Assembly: GCA_030640565.1 (NCBI GenBank)
Contig: DAOWJD010000053.1
Location: 1-15,947, forward strand
DNA from: Nanobdellota archaeon
Lineage (GTDB): Archaea; Nanobdellota; Nanobdellia; Pacearchaeales; GW2011-AR1
Length of the DNA stretch: 15,947 nucleotides
Reading direction: 5' to 3'
Part shown: positions 1 to 5,832 of the stretch, piece after piece
How positions within the stretch are numbered: position 1 is the first letter of the stretch
Layout: each line of letters starts with the position of its first letter
Notes under the pieces: model-generated
Database searches by the model: none
The model's input: only the letters and a program-made list of their open reading frames with translations
Told to the model about the DNA's origin: nothing
Program-made: the position numbers and the translations under genes

Positions 1-387
1 CTTTCTGAGAGTCTTTTTCCTAAATTAAAAAACAAGGTTCTTACAACACTTATAATCCTTATTCCTGCATGGCTTCTTGCAGTTACAAATACTTATGAAA
101 CAATGTGGAGGCTTTTCGGAACTTCTAATCAATTAATAGCTTCAATAACAATGATGGGTGTCTCTGCATATTTTGTTTCAAAAAAGACAAAGGTTAAGTT
201 CATTTTAATCCCTGCTCTTTTTGTTCTTGTGACAACTCTTTCAGCTCTTCTTTATCTCACATTTAGAACAGGAGGGTATATTGGTGAAGGAAATTATATT
301 TTAGCAGGAGTTTCTCTTTTAATGTTTGCTCTCGGGGCTTTTGTTGCCTGGGAAGGATTTAGAATTCTGAGAAAGAAGAAGGTGTGA
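1..387 (+). CDS. CstA-type carbon starvation protein, C-terminal part (5' truncated)
   Basis: The frame is open from the first base to a TGA at 385-387, so about 128 C-terminal residues of a gene that starts outside the window are visible. The sequence is strongly hydrophobic, with about four membrane segments. It contains the WRLFGTSNQLIAS stretch, which matches the W-x-x-FG-x-x-NQ signature near the end of CstA/CstA-like transporters. That family imports peptides or pyruvate across the cytoplasmic membrane in bacteria; the archaeal substrate is not known. An ATG at 103 lies in frame, but the coding sequence clearly continues upstream of it, so 103 is unlikely to be the true start. The gene runs tail-to-tail into a small minus-strand gene with a gap of two bases. 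Family assignment is good; substrate is open. Confidence 0.8.
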   Translation, partial: LSESLFPKLKNKVLTTLIILIPAWLLAVTNTYETMWRLFGTSNQLIASITMMGVSAYFVSKKTKVKFILIPALFVLVTTLSALLYLTFRTGGYIGEGNYILAGVSLLMFALGAFVAWEGFRILRKKKV

Positions 388-389
388 GT

Positions 390-551
390 TTATTTCTTCC
401 CTAGCAATTCTCTTTGATTGATAATCATGATTATTACAGCACCTATAATAAATATCCAGTCAACAAAAAAAGTTAATGCTAGAAATCCAAGAGCTATTAA
501 AGAAAGAAAAACAACTTTCTTATTCATTTTTTTGCTTGTTTCTTTACTCAT
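390..551 (-). CDS. small two-helix membrane protein, unknown
   Basis: A 53-residue ORF starts at ATG 551-549 and stops with TAA at 392-390. It opens with a Lys/Ser-rich N-terminus (MSKETSKKMNKK). This is followed by a hydrophobic stretch VVFLSLIALGFLALTFF, a DW turn, and a second stretch IFIIGAVIIMII, ending in a charged tail. The pattern is that of a two-pass membrane protein. A TATA-like box (ATTTATAAAT, 572-581) is centred about 26 bases before the ATG and there is no Shine-Dalgarno sequence, which fits a leaderless archaeal mRNA. I do not recognise the family. It is supported by the promoter spacing, the continuous hydrophobic pattern and the tight packing against the CstA gene. Confidence 0.6.
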   Translation of the reverse strand: MSKETSKKMNKKVVFLSLIALGFLALTFFVDWIFIIGAVIIMIINQRELLGKK

Positions 552-571
552 GCCCTGATAAAAAGATTAGA

Positions 572-581
572 ATTTATAAAT
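572..581 (-). promoter_or_regulatory. TATA-like box of the 53-residue membrane protein gene
   Basis: ATTTATAAAT, itself palindromic, is centred about 26 bases upstream of the ATG at 551. With archaeal initiation about 25 bases downstream of the TATA box, the transcript would begin at or next to the start codon. Confidence 0.5.
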
Positions 582-615
582 ATGCCCAATCTTCTTCCAA
601 GTAGGTTTTTCTTTC

Positions 616-643
616 AAAATTAAAAAATTAAAAAATTAAAAAA
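616..643 (-). terminator. T-rich tandem repeat, probable terminator
   Basis: On the plus strand this is AAAATT followed by two AAAAAATT units and AAAAAA, an 8-bp tandem repeat. On the minus strand it gives successive T4-T6 runs that begin at the end of the 127-residue gene, whose TAA lies inside the repeat. Oligo-T runs without a hairpin are the usual archaeal terminator signal. Confidence 0.5.
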
Positions 644-1019
644 GTTCTACTAATGTCCAAATTGCTAGAGCTAACCATATCAAAACAGGTAGCCATGCTT
701 TATTCAAAAGAGTTTTTGCCTTTAATATTTTTCCTGCAAAACTCATTGATTCTTTACTATAGATAGCAAAAGTCATTCCTGTTAATAGTGCTCCAAGAGT
801 AATTGTGGCAAAAATTTGAACTATTGATAGTTCCATAAGCAAGTAATAGAACAATATTGCTGCTAAAATCAACTCCACTATAAATAGAACAATTCCGTTT
901 TTGTAAAGACCTTTTGTAAGGTTAAGCCATCCCTTTGGATTAAAGGAACATATTAGAAGTTTTATGATAACAAGTATTGCAAAGACAAGTACAAACCATT
1001 CTACAACGCCAAAAGCCAT
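636..1019 (-). CDS. four-helix membrane protein, unknown
   Basis: A 127-residue protein with four predicted membrane segments at roughly residues 5-25, 42-63, 67-87 and 108-126, joined by short loops. One loop carries SFNPKGW and another the basic GKILKAK. The start is supported by a strong Shine-Dalgarno sequence GGAGGT at 1038-1033, although the 13-base spacing is long, and by an A/T-rich TATA-like region at about 1071-1090. The gene is a single transcription unit ending in a T-rich tandem repeat. No catalytic motif is visible and I do not recognise the family; it looks like one of the lineage-specific membrane proteins common in small archaeal genomes. Confidence 0.7.
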   Translation of the reverse strand: MAFGVVEWFVLVFAILVIIKLLICSFNPKGWLNLTKGLYKNGIVLFIVELILAAILFYYLLMELSIVQIFATITLGALLTGMTFAIYSKESMSFAGKILKAKTLLNKAWLPVLIWLALAIWTLVELF

Positions 1020-1032
1020 TTTTTGTTTTTTT

Positions 1033-1038
1033 ACCTCC
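1033..1038 (-). promoter_or_regulatory. Shine-Dalgarno site GGAGGT
   Basis: GGAGGT matches the complement of the archaeal 16S 3' end and lies 13 bases before the ATG at 1019. It is notable because most first genes in this window look leaderless. Confidence 0.55.
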
Positions 1039-1109
1039 TTTCAATTTGATTCAATCTTATAATAAATAGAGTTTTTTATAATATAAAAATGTTTTTACAG
1101 CTCTTGGGC

Positions 1110-1739
1110 TTATAACTTTCTTTCAATTTCTCTGATTGCCTGCTTATTATTTTTAAATAAAACTGTTTTCATACCAAGTTTTTCTGCTGGTTTGATATTC
1201 CATTCCTGATTGTCAATAAAAATTGTTTCTTTTGCAGAAAGTCTGAGTTTTTTCAAAGTTAATTTATAAATTCCTGGATTTGGTTTTCTTACACCTACAT
1301 CACATGAAACAATGGTTGCATCAAATTTATTATAAAAATCTTTTAAAACTAATGCTTTTTTAGACAGATACCATTGATCTGAAAGAATTGCGATTTTATA
1401 TCCTTGCTTTTTTTTCTTAAATGCAAATTTAAGAAGTTCTTTGTTAAGTTTGAAATTTTCCTTATATGCTTGCTTATAAAATTCTTTTAATTTTTTAGAG
1501 GTTGTCTTAAGATTTCTTGCCATGATTTTTAATGCTTTTTTTTCAGAAATCTCACCTTCTATAGATTTTGTATAAGCTGTGTCAACTGAATCAAAATATT
1601 GGTCAAGAGAAATTTTCAATTTTCTTGATATGTATTCGTGAACTCCTAAACTGTGTGGTTTTCCTTTATAATATTCCAAGGGTTTTTTTCCTAATTGCAA
1701 AACCCCTCCAACATCAAAAATTAATGCTTTGATTTTCAT
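1110..1739 (-). CDS. HAD-superfamily hydrolase
   Basis: A 209-residue haloacid-dehalogenase-like hydrolase, probably acting on a small phosphorylated metabolite in the cytoplasm. All four HAD motifs are visible. Motif I is IFDVGGVL with nucleophile Asp9; the usual second Asp is Gly11, as in the FDxGxV subgroup that includes YihX-like phosphatases. Motif II is ILSDQW with Ser120, motif III is RKPNPGIY with Lys152, and motif IV is FIDN with Asp176. Residues 15-110 form a helical cap of the C1 type. I chose ATG 1739, two bases after the stop of the upstream nuclease gene. A GTG at 1757 in the same frame would add six residues and overlap that gene. The tight spacing implies co-transcription with the nuclease. 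The substrate cannot be read from sequence. Confidence 0.85.
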   Translation of the reverse strand: MKIKALIFDVGGVLQLGKKPLEYYKGKPHSLGVHEYISRKLKISLDQYFDSVDTAYTKSIEGEISEKKALKIMARNLKTTSKKLKEFYKQAYKENFKLNKELLKFAFKKKKQGYKIAILSDQWYLSKKALVLKDFYNKFDATIVSCDVGVRKPNPGIYKLTLKKLRLSAKETIFIDNQEWNIKPAEKLGMKTVLFKNNKQAIREIERKL

Positions 1740-1741
1740 TT

Positions 1742-2410
1742 TTAAAATCTCTTGCACCAGTCACATCCTTCTACAGGGCATTCTTCATTAAGAAGTTTTA
1801 AAGCTTTTTTCCAAACCTTTTCAGCCATTTCAACATCAACATCCATCTTAACTAATTCTGTATCAAATATTACTTCTCCTGTAGGCATGACTTCTTTAGG
1901 TACATAGAATAATAAGAAGAAATAATCTTCTGTTTCATAACCATTTTTTCTTAATAAAAAATTGTAAATATTTTGTTGAAGTCTATAATGCTCTGCAGTG
2001 TCTTCTTTCAAAGGATATCCCCTAGTTTTATAGTCCAAGACTATCAATTTCTTTCCTTTAACAAGTATATTGTCAACAGCTCCCTTGAGAATATTTCCTT
2101 CTTTATCTTCCCATTGGATTCCTTTCCAATTATTTTGCCATATCTTTAGTTTTTCTTCATCTTCAAATAATTTCATATCTGTACAAGAATGATGTTCACA
2201 TAATTCAGGTGGAAGTCCTCCCTTATCCCTGAACTTATCAAAATGAACTTTAAGAATCCTATCCATCCCTGTTGGCAGACTTGGAAATATTCCAACAGGT
2301 CTCTTCCAGACCTTACGCTGATGCAGCCAAAAACATCTCGGGCACTCTTTCATTAAGTTTAGGGCTGAAGGAGAAAGTTTAAAGGTGAGTTTATGAATTT
2401 TTTCAATCAT
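1742..2410 (-). CDS. PD-(D/E)XK nuclease, Cas4/AddB-like, probable Fe-S protein
   Basis: A 222-residue protein of the RecB/Cas4-like nuclease superfamily, presumably acting on DNA ends. Counting from the ATG at 2410, it opens with SPSALNLMKECPRCFWL (Cys23, Cys26). It carries GAVDN (Asp113), VLDYKT (Asp126, Lys128) and the QxxxY motif LQQNIYN (Gln145, Tyr149), and it ends with CPVEGCDWC (Cys211, 216, 219). One N-terminal and three C-terminal cysteines around the nuclease core is the layout that holds a 4Fe-4S cluster in Cas4 and AddB. A TTG at 2416 would add two residues; I prefer ATG 2410, about 29 bases from a TATA-like box. No cas gene or repeat array is nearby, so a CRISPR role is not supported; a solo repair or replication nuclease is more likely. 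Confidence 0.8.
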   Translation of the reverse strand: MIEKIHKLTFKLSPSALNLMKECPRCFWLHQRKVWKRPVGIFPSLPTGMDRILKVHFDKFRDKGGLPPELCEHHSCTDMKLFEDEEKLKIWQNNWKGIQWEDKEGNILKGAVDNILVKGKKLIVLDYKTRGYPLKEDTAEHYRLQQNIYNFLLRKNGYETEDYFFLLFYVPKEVMPTGEVIFDTELVKMDVDVEMAEKVWKKALKLLNEECPVEGCDWCKRF

Positions 2411-2431
2411 TTTCAAGAAAATTAAAGATTA

Positions 2432-2445
2432 GTTATTATAAAAAG
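2432..2445 (-). promoter_or_regulatory. TATA-like box of the nuclease-HAD operon
   Basis: CTTTTTATAATAAC on the minus strand lies immediately after the stop of the MgtE half-transporter gene. Its centre is about 29 bases from the ATG at 2410, predicting a leader of only a few bases for the nuclease-hydrolase pair. Confidence 0.45.
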
Positions 2446-2448
2446 GTT

Positions 2449-3165
2449 TCAGAAAAGCAGAATAATCAGCAATGCAAGAACAGCCATATTAGCAAAATCA
2501 GCTACAGATGTTGTTATCGGAATTAAAAAATTATTTGGGTCTTCTTTTTTCTTATAAATGCGGATTCCTGCAAAAATAGCTACAAAAAATAGGATGTTTG
2601 TCAGAACTGCCATATCTATTATTACAATCAGAAAAACTTTCCATGCTGTGGCAAATGAAATTCCTGCTGGAGAAAAGTAAGTTATTGCTATTGCAACTGC
2701 TGAACTTAAAACAGCACCTATTAATGTCATGACACCTATCTGAAGAAATAATTTTTTAAGTTTAAGGTTTTTCCACCATTTTCTTTTTATTTCTCCTTCA
2801 TAAAGCATTGTAGAGAATCGTGAAGAGATTATTGTTCCGTAATTTCCTATCATATTATTCAGTGTGGGAAGCAGAATAATCAAAGGTAATATTGAAAGAA
2901 ATAATGTTTTAACCTGCTCCAGGGCAAGACCTCCTAAAGAACTTATAAGAGAAGCCAAAAGCAGAATTTTTATGCTCTCTTTTATTATTGTTTTTGAAAC
3001 ATTTGCCTTCTTCCCGTATTCTTTGACATAAAAAAGAGTTCGTTTTGAGATGCCATATTTCTTATGAATTTTATGAATTTCTGGGTGGTGTTTTTCCCTA
3101 TGCAGATGCAATATTTTCTTTAAGTGTTTACTTATTTGTTTTATTGGTTTATTGTGGTATTTCAT
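2449..3165 (-). CDS. MgtE-type divalent cation half-transporter (second of pair)
   Basis: A 238-residue membrane protein matching one transmembrane domain of the MgtE/SLC41 divalent-cation transporter family. About five membrane segments span residues 64-237. The two family signatures are visible: LLPTLNNMIGNYG (Pro100, Gly107, Asn108, Gly110) and EDPNNFLIPITTSVADF (Asp209, Pro210, Pro216, Asp223), the residues that line the ion path in MgtE. The regulatory N-domain and CBS domains of bacterial MgtE are absent. Instead, residues 1-50 are basic and rich in histidine (HLHREKHHPEIHKIHKK), which might bind metal; that is inference. It lies 18 bases downstream of a second half-transporter gene, so the two products probably assemble together. 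Mg2+ is the likeliest ion, though other divalent metals are possible. Confidence 0.8.
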   Translation of the reverse strand: MKYHNKPIKQISKHLKKILHLHREKHHPEIHKIHKKYGISKRTLFYVKEYGKKANVSKTIIKESIKILLLASLISSLGGLALEQVKTLFLSILPLIILLPTLNNMIGNYGTIISSRFSTMLYEGEIKRKWWKNLKLKKLFLQIGVMTLIGAVLSSAVAIAITYFSPAGISFATAWKVFLIVIIDMAVLTNILFFVAIFAGIRIYKKKEDPNNFLIPITTSVADFANMAVLALLIILLF

Positions 3166-3183
3166 TTTTTGGTTTTTGGATTT

Positions 3184-3729
3184 TTAAACTATTAGTAAAA
3201 TAACAATCAACAAAGAAACTATGCTTGTTATGTCTCCTATTGTTGTTACAAAAGGTCCAATTATGTTGTTTGGGTCATGTCCTTTTTTGAAAAGATACAA
3301 AGTGGAAAATAAGGTTACCCTGTTTAAAATAAAATTTGATAAAATTCCTGCCAAAAAGGGAATCAAGATTATTTTTGGAGCTACAACCCCCATAATAATA
3401 TAATTAAAAGCAAAGGCCAGTAATCCAAGAGCAAGAGAAACTATTGTTGCAAGTGCGAAAGAGCCCTTAATATTTCCATTAATTATCTTTTTATTTAACT
3501 TATAGGGATTTATTACTCCAAGAAAAAGCCCTGAGCTAATACGCGAAGCAAATGTTCCGCTTATATTCCCCCTCATAGCCATAAAACCAGGGATTATTAT
3601 TAACATTCCTGGAATAAGAAATATTTTATTCACATAGACAGCTAATACAACTCCGGAAATCAAGCCCCCAATAATTGCAAAAAGTTGTGCTGAAAAAATC
3701 TCCCTGAAATTTTTATCAAATAAGCTCAT
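3184..3729 (-). CDS. MgtE-type divalent cation half-transporter (first of pair)
   Basis: A 181-residue membrane protein, essentially only the MgtE transmembrane domain, with about five membrane segments. The signatures are IIPGFMAMRGNISGTFASR (Pro47, Gly54, Asn55) and GHDPNNIIGPFVTTIGD (Asp152, Pro153, Pro159, Thr162, Thr163, Asp166). These sit at positions equivalent to those in the downstream neighbour, so the two proteins are paralogous halves. Eukaryotic SLC41 transporters carry two such domains in one chain; here they are separate genes in one operon and could form a heterodimer. The ATG at 3729 is 26 bases from a TATA-like box with no Shine-Dalgarno, so the operon is probably leaderless. 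CBS and N domains that sense Mg2+ in bacterial MgtE are missing. Confidence 0.8.
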   Translation of the reverse strand: MSLFDKNFREIFSAQLFAIIGGLISGVVLAVYVNKIFLIPGMLIIIPGFMAMRGNISGTFASRISSGLFLGVINPYKLNKKIINGNIKGSFALATIVSLALGLLAFAFNYIIMGVVAPKIILIPFLAGILSNFILNRVTLFSTLYLFKKGHDPNNIIGPFVTTIGDITSIVSLLIVILLIV

Positions 3730-3748
3730 TTTATAAAAAGGTTAATAA

Positions 3749-3760
3749 GTTATAAAAATC
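3749..3760 (-). promoter_or_regulatory. TATA-like box of the MgtE pair
   Basis: GATTTTTATAAC on the minus strand is centred about 26 bases before the ATG at 3729, the spacing expected for a leaderless archaeal transcript. Confidence 0.5.
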
Positions 3761-3781
3761 TGTCGGATAGCTTATGAAAGA

Positions 3782-4288
3782 TTAACGTATATAATTAACA
3801 TAAATATTATCTAAATATTTTGCACTATATTCAATTATACCTAAGTGTCCTTGTTTAAAAGATGCATTCAATCCTCCGATTGCCCCACCAACTACTATTC
3901 CAACACCAAGTACTATAATGCCCTCTACTAAGAACTCTCTTCTATTCATTTTTTCTTTATTTTTCCAATATTTTTTAGCATCTACGGCAGCAGCTATTCC
4001 AGCCATAGAAAGAACTCCAATAGCACTCGCCCCAACAGGATTATTAATTTTAGTACCAATTCCTTCTTTCACTGGAGAATTACCAACACATTCTTCTAAA
4101 TCAACAAGTTTTTCGTTAAAACCCTCAGGCAACGAGTATGGTGCATAAATCTTACTTGAATTATATGCACCTAATAATTTTTTAAATTCTTTATGAAAAG
4201 TTGTTTCATCTTCCATACAATCACGAACAACTTTATTTTTAGCTTTAAAATGCCCCCATACCTTTTTCATTAATTCTTTTTTTTGCAT
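3782..4288 (-). CDS. unknown protein with C-terminal hydrophobic region and internal RRxFL motif
   Basis: A 168-residue protein I do not recognise. The first 75 residues are charged and mostly helical, with Cys24 and Cys67. A weakly hydrophobic Ala/Gly-rich stretch follows at about 84-104. A strong hydrophobic segment at about 121-140 (VEGIIVLGVGIVVGGAIGGL) is directly preceded by MNRREFL (Arg116, Arg117). That looks like the twin-arginine motif of a Tat signal, but it is internal rather than N-terminal. The start at ATG 4288 has no clear Shine-Dalgarno sequence. The gene stands alone between the MgtE operon and another unknown membrane protein. A lineage-specific membrane-associated protein is the safest description. 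Confidence 0.6.
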   Translation of the reverse strand: MQKKELMKKVWGHFKAKNKVVRDCMEDETTFHKEFKKLLGAYNSSKIYAPYSLPEGFNEKLVDLEECVGNSPVKEGIGTKINNPVGASAIGVLSMAGIAAAVDAKKYWKNKEKMNRREFLVEGIIVLGVGIVVGGAIGGLNASFKQGHLGIIEYSAKYLDNIYVNYIR

Positions 4289-4408
4289 GTAATCAGGAAG
4301 TCCTTCTATCCGCTACTTATTTGAACAAGTGTTTTTTTCATAATCTATACAAATTAGATCTGATATATAAATTTTCTTATTTTAACTACTAAAAGAAAAA
4401 TAATATGC

Positions 4409-4927
4409 TTAAGAATTCTGGTTTATTGTACTTTCTAAGTTCTTAGGTTTTTGTCCTGGTTCAAGAAGTTTAGAAGCTCTTTTTCTTTCCCTATGTCTAG
4501 CATGTTCATATAATATCCCAACAGACACTGACATTGAAGTAAGAAGCCAGTCCCAAGGTGCTGGGTTAATAAAATGTAGTGTTGGGATAACTCCTCCAAA
4601 AAGATTTCTGACTGCCCTAAAATGATTACCTATATTAGTTTTTTCTGGTTTAAGTACATAAGGTGAAAACATACTTGCAAACCATATTGCTTGAGTTGCC
4701 AAATAGTCTAGGAATAAAGGTTGGGACGTTCCTGTTTTTGTTGCAATTTTTATTCCTGCATATCCGGTAATAATAGGTACTAACAAATCCCAATAATCTT
4801 TTCCTAGCTGGAGAGTATACTTGCCAGGATTTTCAGAAAAAGATTTCAAACCCTGCATCATATCTCCATATAATCTTTGAGAACGATCTTCCAAACCTTT
4901 TCTTATATTTTGAAAATGATTCTTCAT
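4409..4927 (-). CDS. unknown multi-pass membrane protein
   Basis: A 172-residue protein with a basic, polar N-terminus and three likely membrane segments. These are at about residues 45-64 (YWDLLVPIITGYAGIKIATK), 72-92 (FLDYLATQAIWFASMFSPYVL) and 125-143 (WDWLLTSMSVSVGILYEHA). The tail is basic (RHRERKRASK), suggesting a cytoplasmic C-terminus. A GTTTTAATAG box at 4951-4960 lies about 29 bases before the ATG. T-rich sequence at about 4390-4404 may end the transcript. No family is recognised and no catalytic residues stand out. The general design resembles small membrane proteins frequent in DPANN-type archaeal genomes. Confidence 0.6.
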   Translation of the reverse strand: MKNHFQNIRKGLEDRSQRLYGDMMQGLKSFSENPGKYTLQLGKDYWDLLVPIITGYAGIKIATKTGTSQPLFLDYLATQAIWFASMFSPYVLKPEKTNIGNHFRAVRNLFGGVIPTLHFINPAPWDWLLTSMSVSVGILYEHARHRERKRASKLLEPGQKPKNLESTINQNS

Positions 4928-4975
4928 ACATTAATTAAATAAGTGTTGGGCTATTAAAACTTTTCTGAATTAAAA

Positions 4976-5206
4976 TTATTTCTTCTTCTTTTTCTTCTTC
5001 TTTCTTCCGCGCTTTTCTCTTGAAAACGCAGAAACAAGCCGGTCATCAATTTTTAGTGCCTTGTAACCTACACTGCTTTTTGTCCTGACAGCGCTTTTAC
5101 GCAAAATATCCTCAATCTGCTCTCTAAGACTAAATAAATTCTTCTTTGCTCTTTTAGAAATGATTTTCTTGACGTCTTCGTCAATGTTGATTGTTATAGA
5201 AGGCAT
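4976..5206 (-). CDS. ribbon-helix-helix-like protein with poly-lysine tail
   Basis: A 76-residue protein. It begins MPSITINIDEDVKKIISKRA, a short beta strand followed by a helix as in ribbon-helix-helix (RHH/CopG-like) DNA-binding proteins. The second helix is at about 27-38 (LREQIEDILRKS). It ends with KRGRKKKKKKKK, eight consecutive lysines encoded by mixed AAG/AAA codons. The start follows the stop of the MazF-type toxin gene by two bases (TAA-AA-ATG), so the two are almost certainly co-translated. RHH proteins are common antitoxins, which would make this a second antitoxin in the operon; it could equally be an unrelated nucleic-acid-binding protein held there by co-transcription. Confidence 0.65.
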   Translation of the reverse strand: MPSITINIDEDVKKIISKRAKKNLFSLREQIEDILRKSAVRTKSSVGYKALKIDDRLVSAFSREKRGRKKKKKKKK

Positions 5207-5208
5207 TT

Positions 5209-5544
5209 TTAGTTCTCCACAAAGAAAGAGACAATTTTATTTAATATTTCCTCAAATTTCTCGTGTTTTAATGAGCCTGCTTTATACTTTACTAAAGATT
5301 TTTCAATAGAGGCAATTTTATCCATTCTTACGAAACTTTTTCTTGTTAGCCCACCTGTTTTGAAACTGTTTTTTTCTAGCGGGATTTCCATTGATTTTTC
5401 GTATGAAGAACCAGTTATTTGGGCAACAATAATGTCTTCGCCTTTTGGAACTTTTAAGATCAGAACAGGTCTTCTTTTTGCATTTTTTAAATCAGAAAAA
5501 GGAAAGCTAATCACTATAATATCTCCTCTTACAAATCTTTCCAT
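5209..5544 (-). CDS. MazF/PemK-family mRNA interferase toxin
   Basis: A 111-residue protein of the MazF/PemK/Kid family, toxins that cut mRNA at short sequence motifs and stop growth. The N-terminal signature RGDIIVISFPFSDLKNAKRR (residues 7-26) followed by PVLIL matches the conserved strand-loop-strand with the catalytic Arg region. A later SFVRMDKIASIEKSL block matches the conserved second half. Length is normal for the family (about 100-115 residues). The ATG at 5544 lies inside the 3' end of the AbrB-type antitoxin gene (16-base overlap), the usual order of antitoxin first with coupled translation. The RHH-like gene follows after two bases. Target sequence and activity cannot be predicted. 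Confidence 0.88.
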   Translation of the reverse strand: MERFVRGDIIVISFPFSDLKNAKRRPVLILKVPKGEDIIVAQITGSSYEKSMEIPLEKNSFKTGGLTRKSFVRMDKIASIEKSLVKYKAGSLKHEKFEEILNKIVSFFVEN

Positions 5545-5750
5545 GCTTTATCCTCTTTTTTATTCATCCAGGATCTCGACAGAGATTTTTCAGAGAGAAT
5601 AGCGTCTTCAGAGATGGATTTCTTCAAAATTATTTCATCATCTTTTTTAACCACTATCATCTTATCCCCTTCCTTGAGTCCTTTCCTCATCTCGAGAGGA
5701 ATTACTATCTGTCCTTTTGAACTAAGCCTTGTTATTTCTATTTCTACCAT
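5529..5750 (-). CDS. AbrB/MazE-type antitoxin
   Basis: A 73-residue protein with an N-terminal SpoVT/AbrB swapped-hairpin DNA-binding domain (EITRLSSKGQIVIPLEMRKG, with KGQIVIP as the family hallmark). The acidic and polar C-terminus, ending SWMNKKEDKAWKDL, fits the toxin-binding tail of MazE-like antitoxins. It overlaps the MazF-type toxin gene by 16 bases. The start at ATG 5750 is 26 bases from a TATA-like box, and a perfect palindrome directly precedes it. Together these point to a leaderless, autoregulated operon. Antitoxins of this class repress their own promoter alone or with the toxin; here the palindrome position makes that likely but not proven. Confidence 0.88.
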   Translation of the reverse strand: MVEIEITRLSSKGQIVIPLEMRKGLKEGDKMIVVKKDDEIILKKSISEDAILSEKSLSRSWMNKKEDKAWKDL

Positions 5751-5751
5751 G

Positions 5752-5767
5752 GTAAGATTAATCTTAC
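5752..5767 (-). promoter_or_regulatory. perfect 16-bp palindrome, candidate operator
   Basis: GTAAGATTAATCTTAC is identical on both strands. It ends one base before the antitoxin ATG and starts just inside the TATA-like box, so a bound dimer would cover the predicted transcription start. The obvious candidate binder is the AbrB-type antitoxin. Confidence 0.65.
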
Positions 5768-5770
5768 TTA

Positions 5771-5780
5771 GTATTTAAAT
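5771..5780 (-). promoter_or_regulatory. TATA-like box of the toxin-antitoxin operon
   Basis: ATTTAAATAC on the minus strand, centred 25-26 bases before the ATG at 5750. There is no Shine-Dalgarno sequence, consistent with a leaderless transcript. Confidence 0.6.
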
Positions 5781-5832
5781 GTTTCGCAAAAGAAAATATT
5801 ATTTTATTTCTTCCTAACTAATAAGGAAATTT

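Noticed and set aside
1742..2410. CRISPR-associated Cas4 reading of the nuclease
   Set aside because: No repeats, spacers or other cas genes were seen anywhere in the window, so a CRISPR role is not supported.
3918..4148. 76-residue plus-strand ORF
   Set aside because: Antisense to a longer minus-strand ORF with a coherent membrane pattern; no supporting signals.
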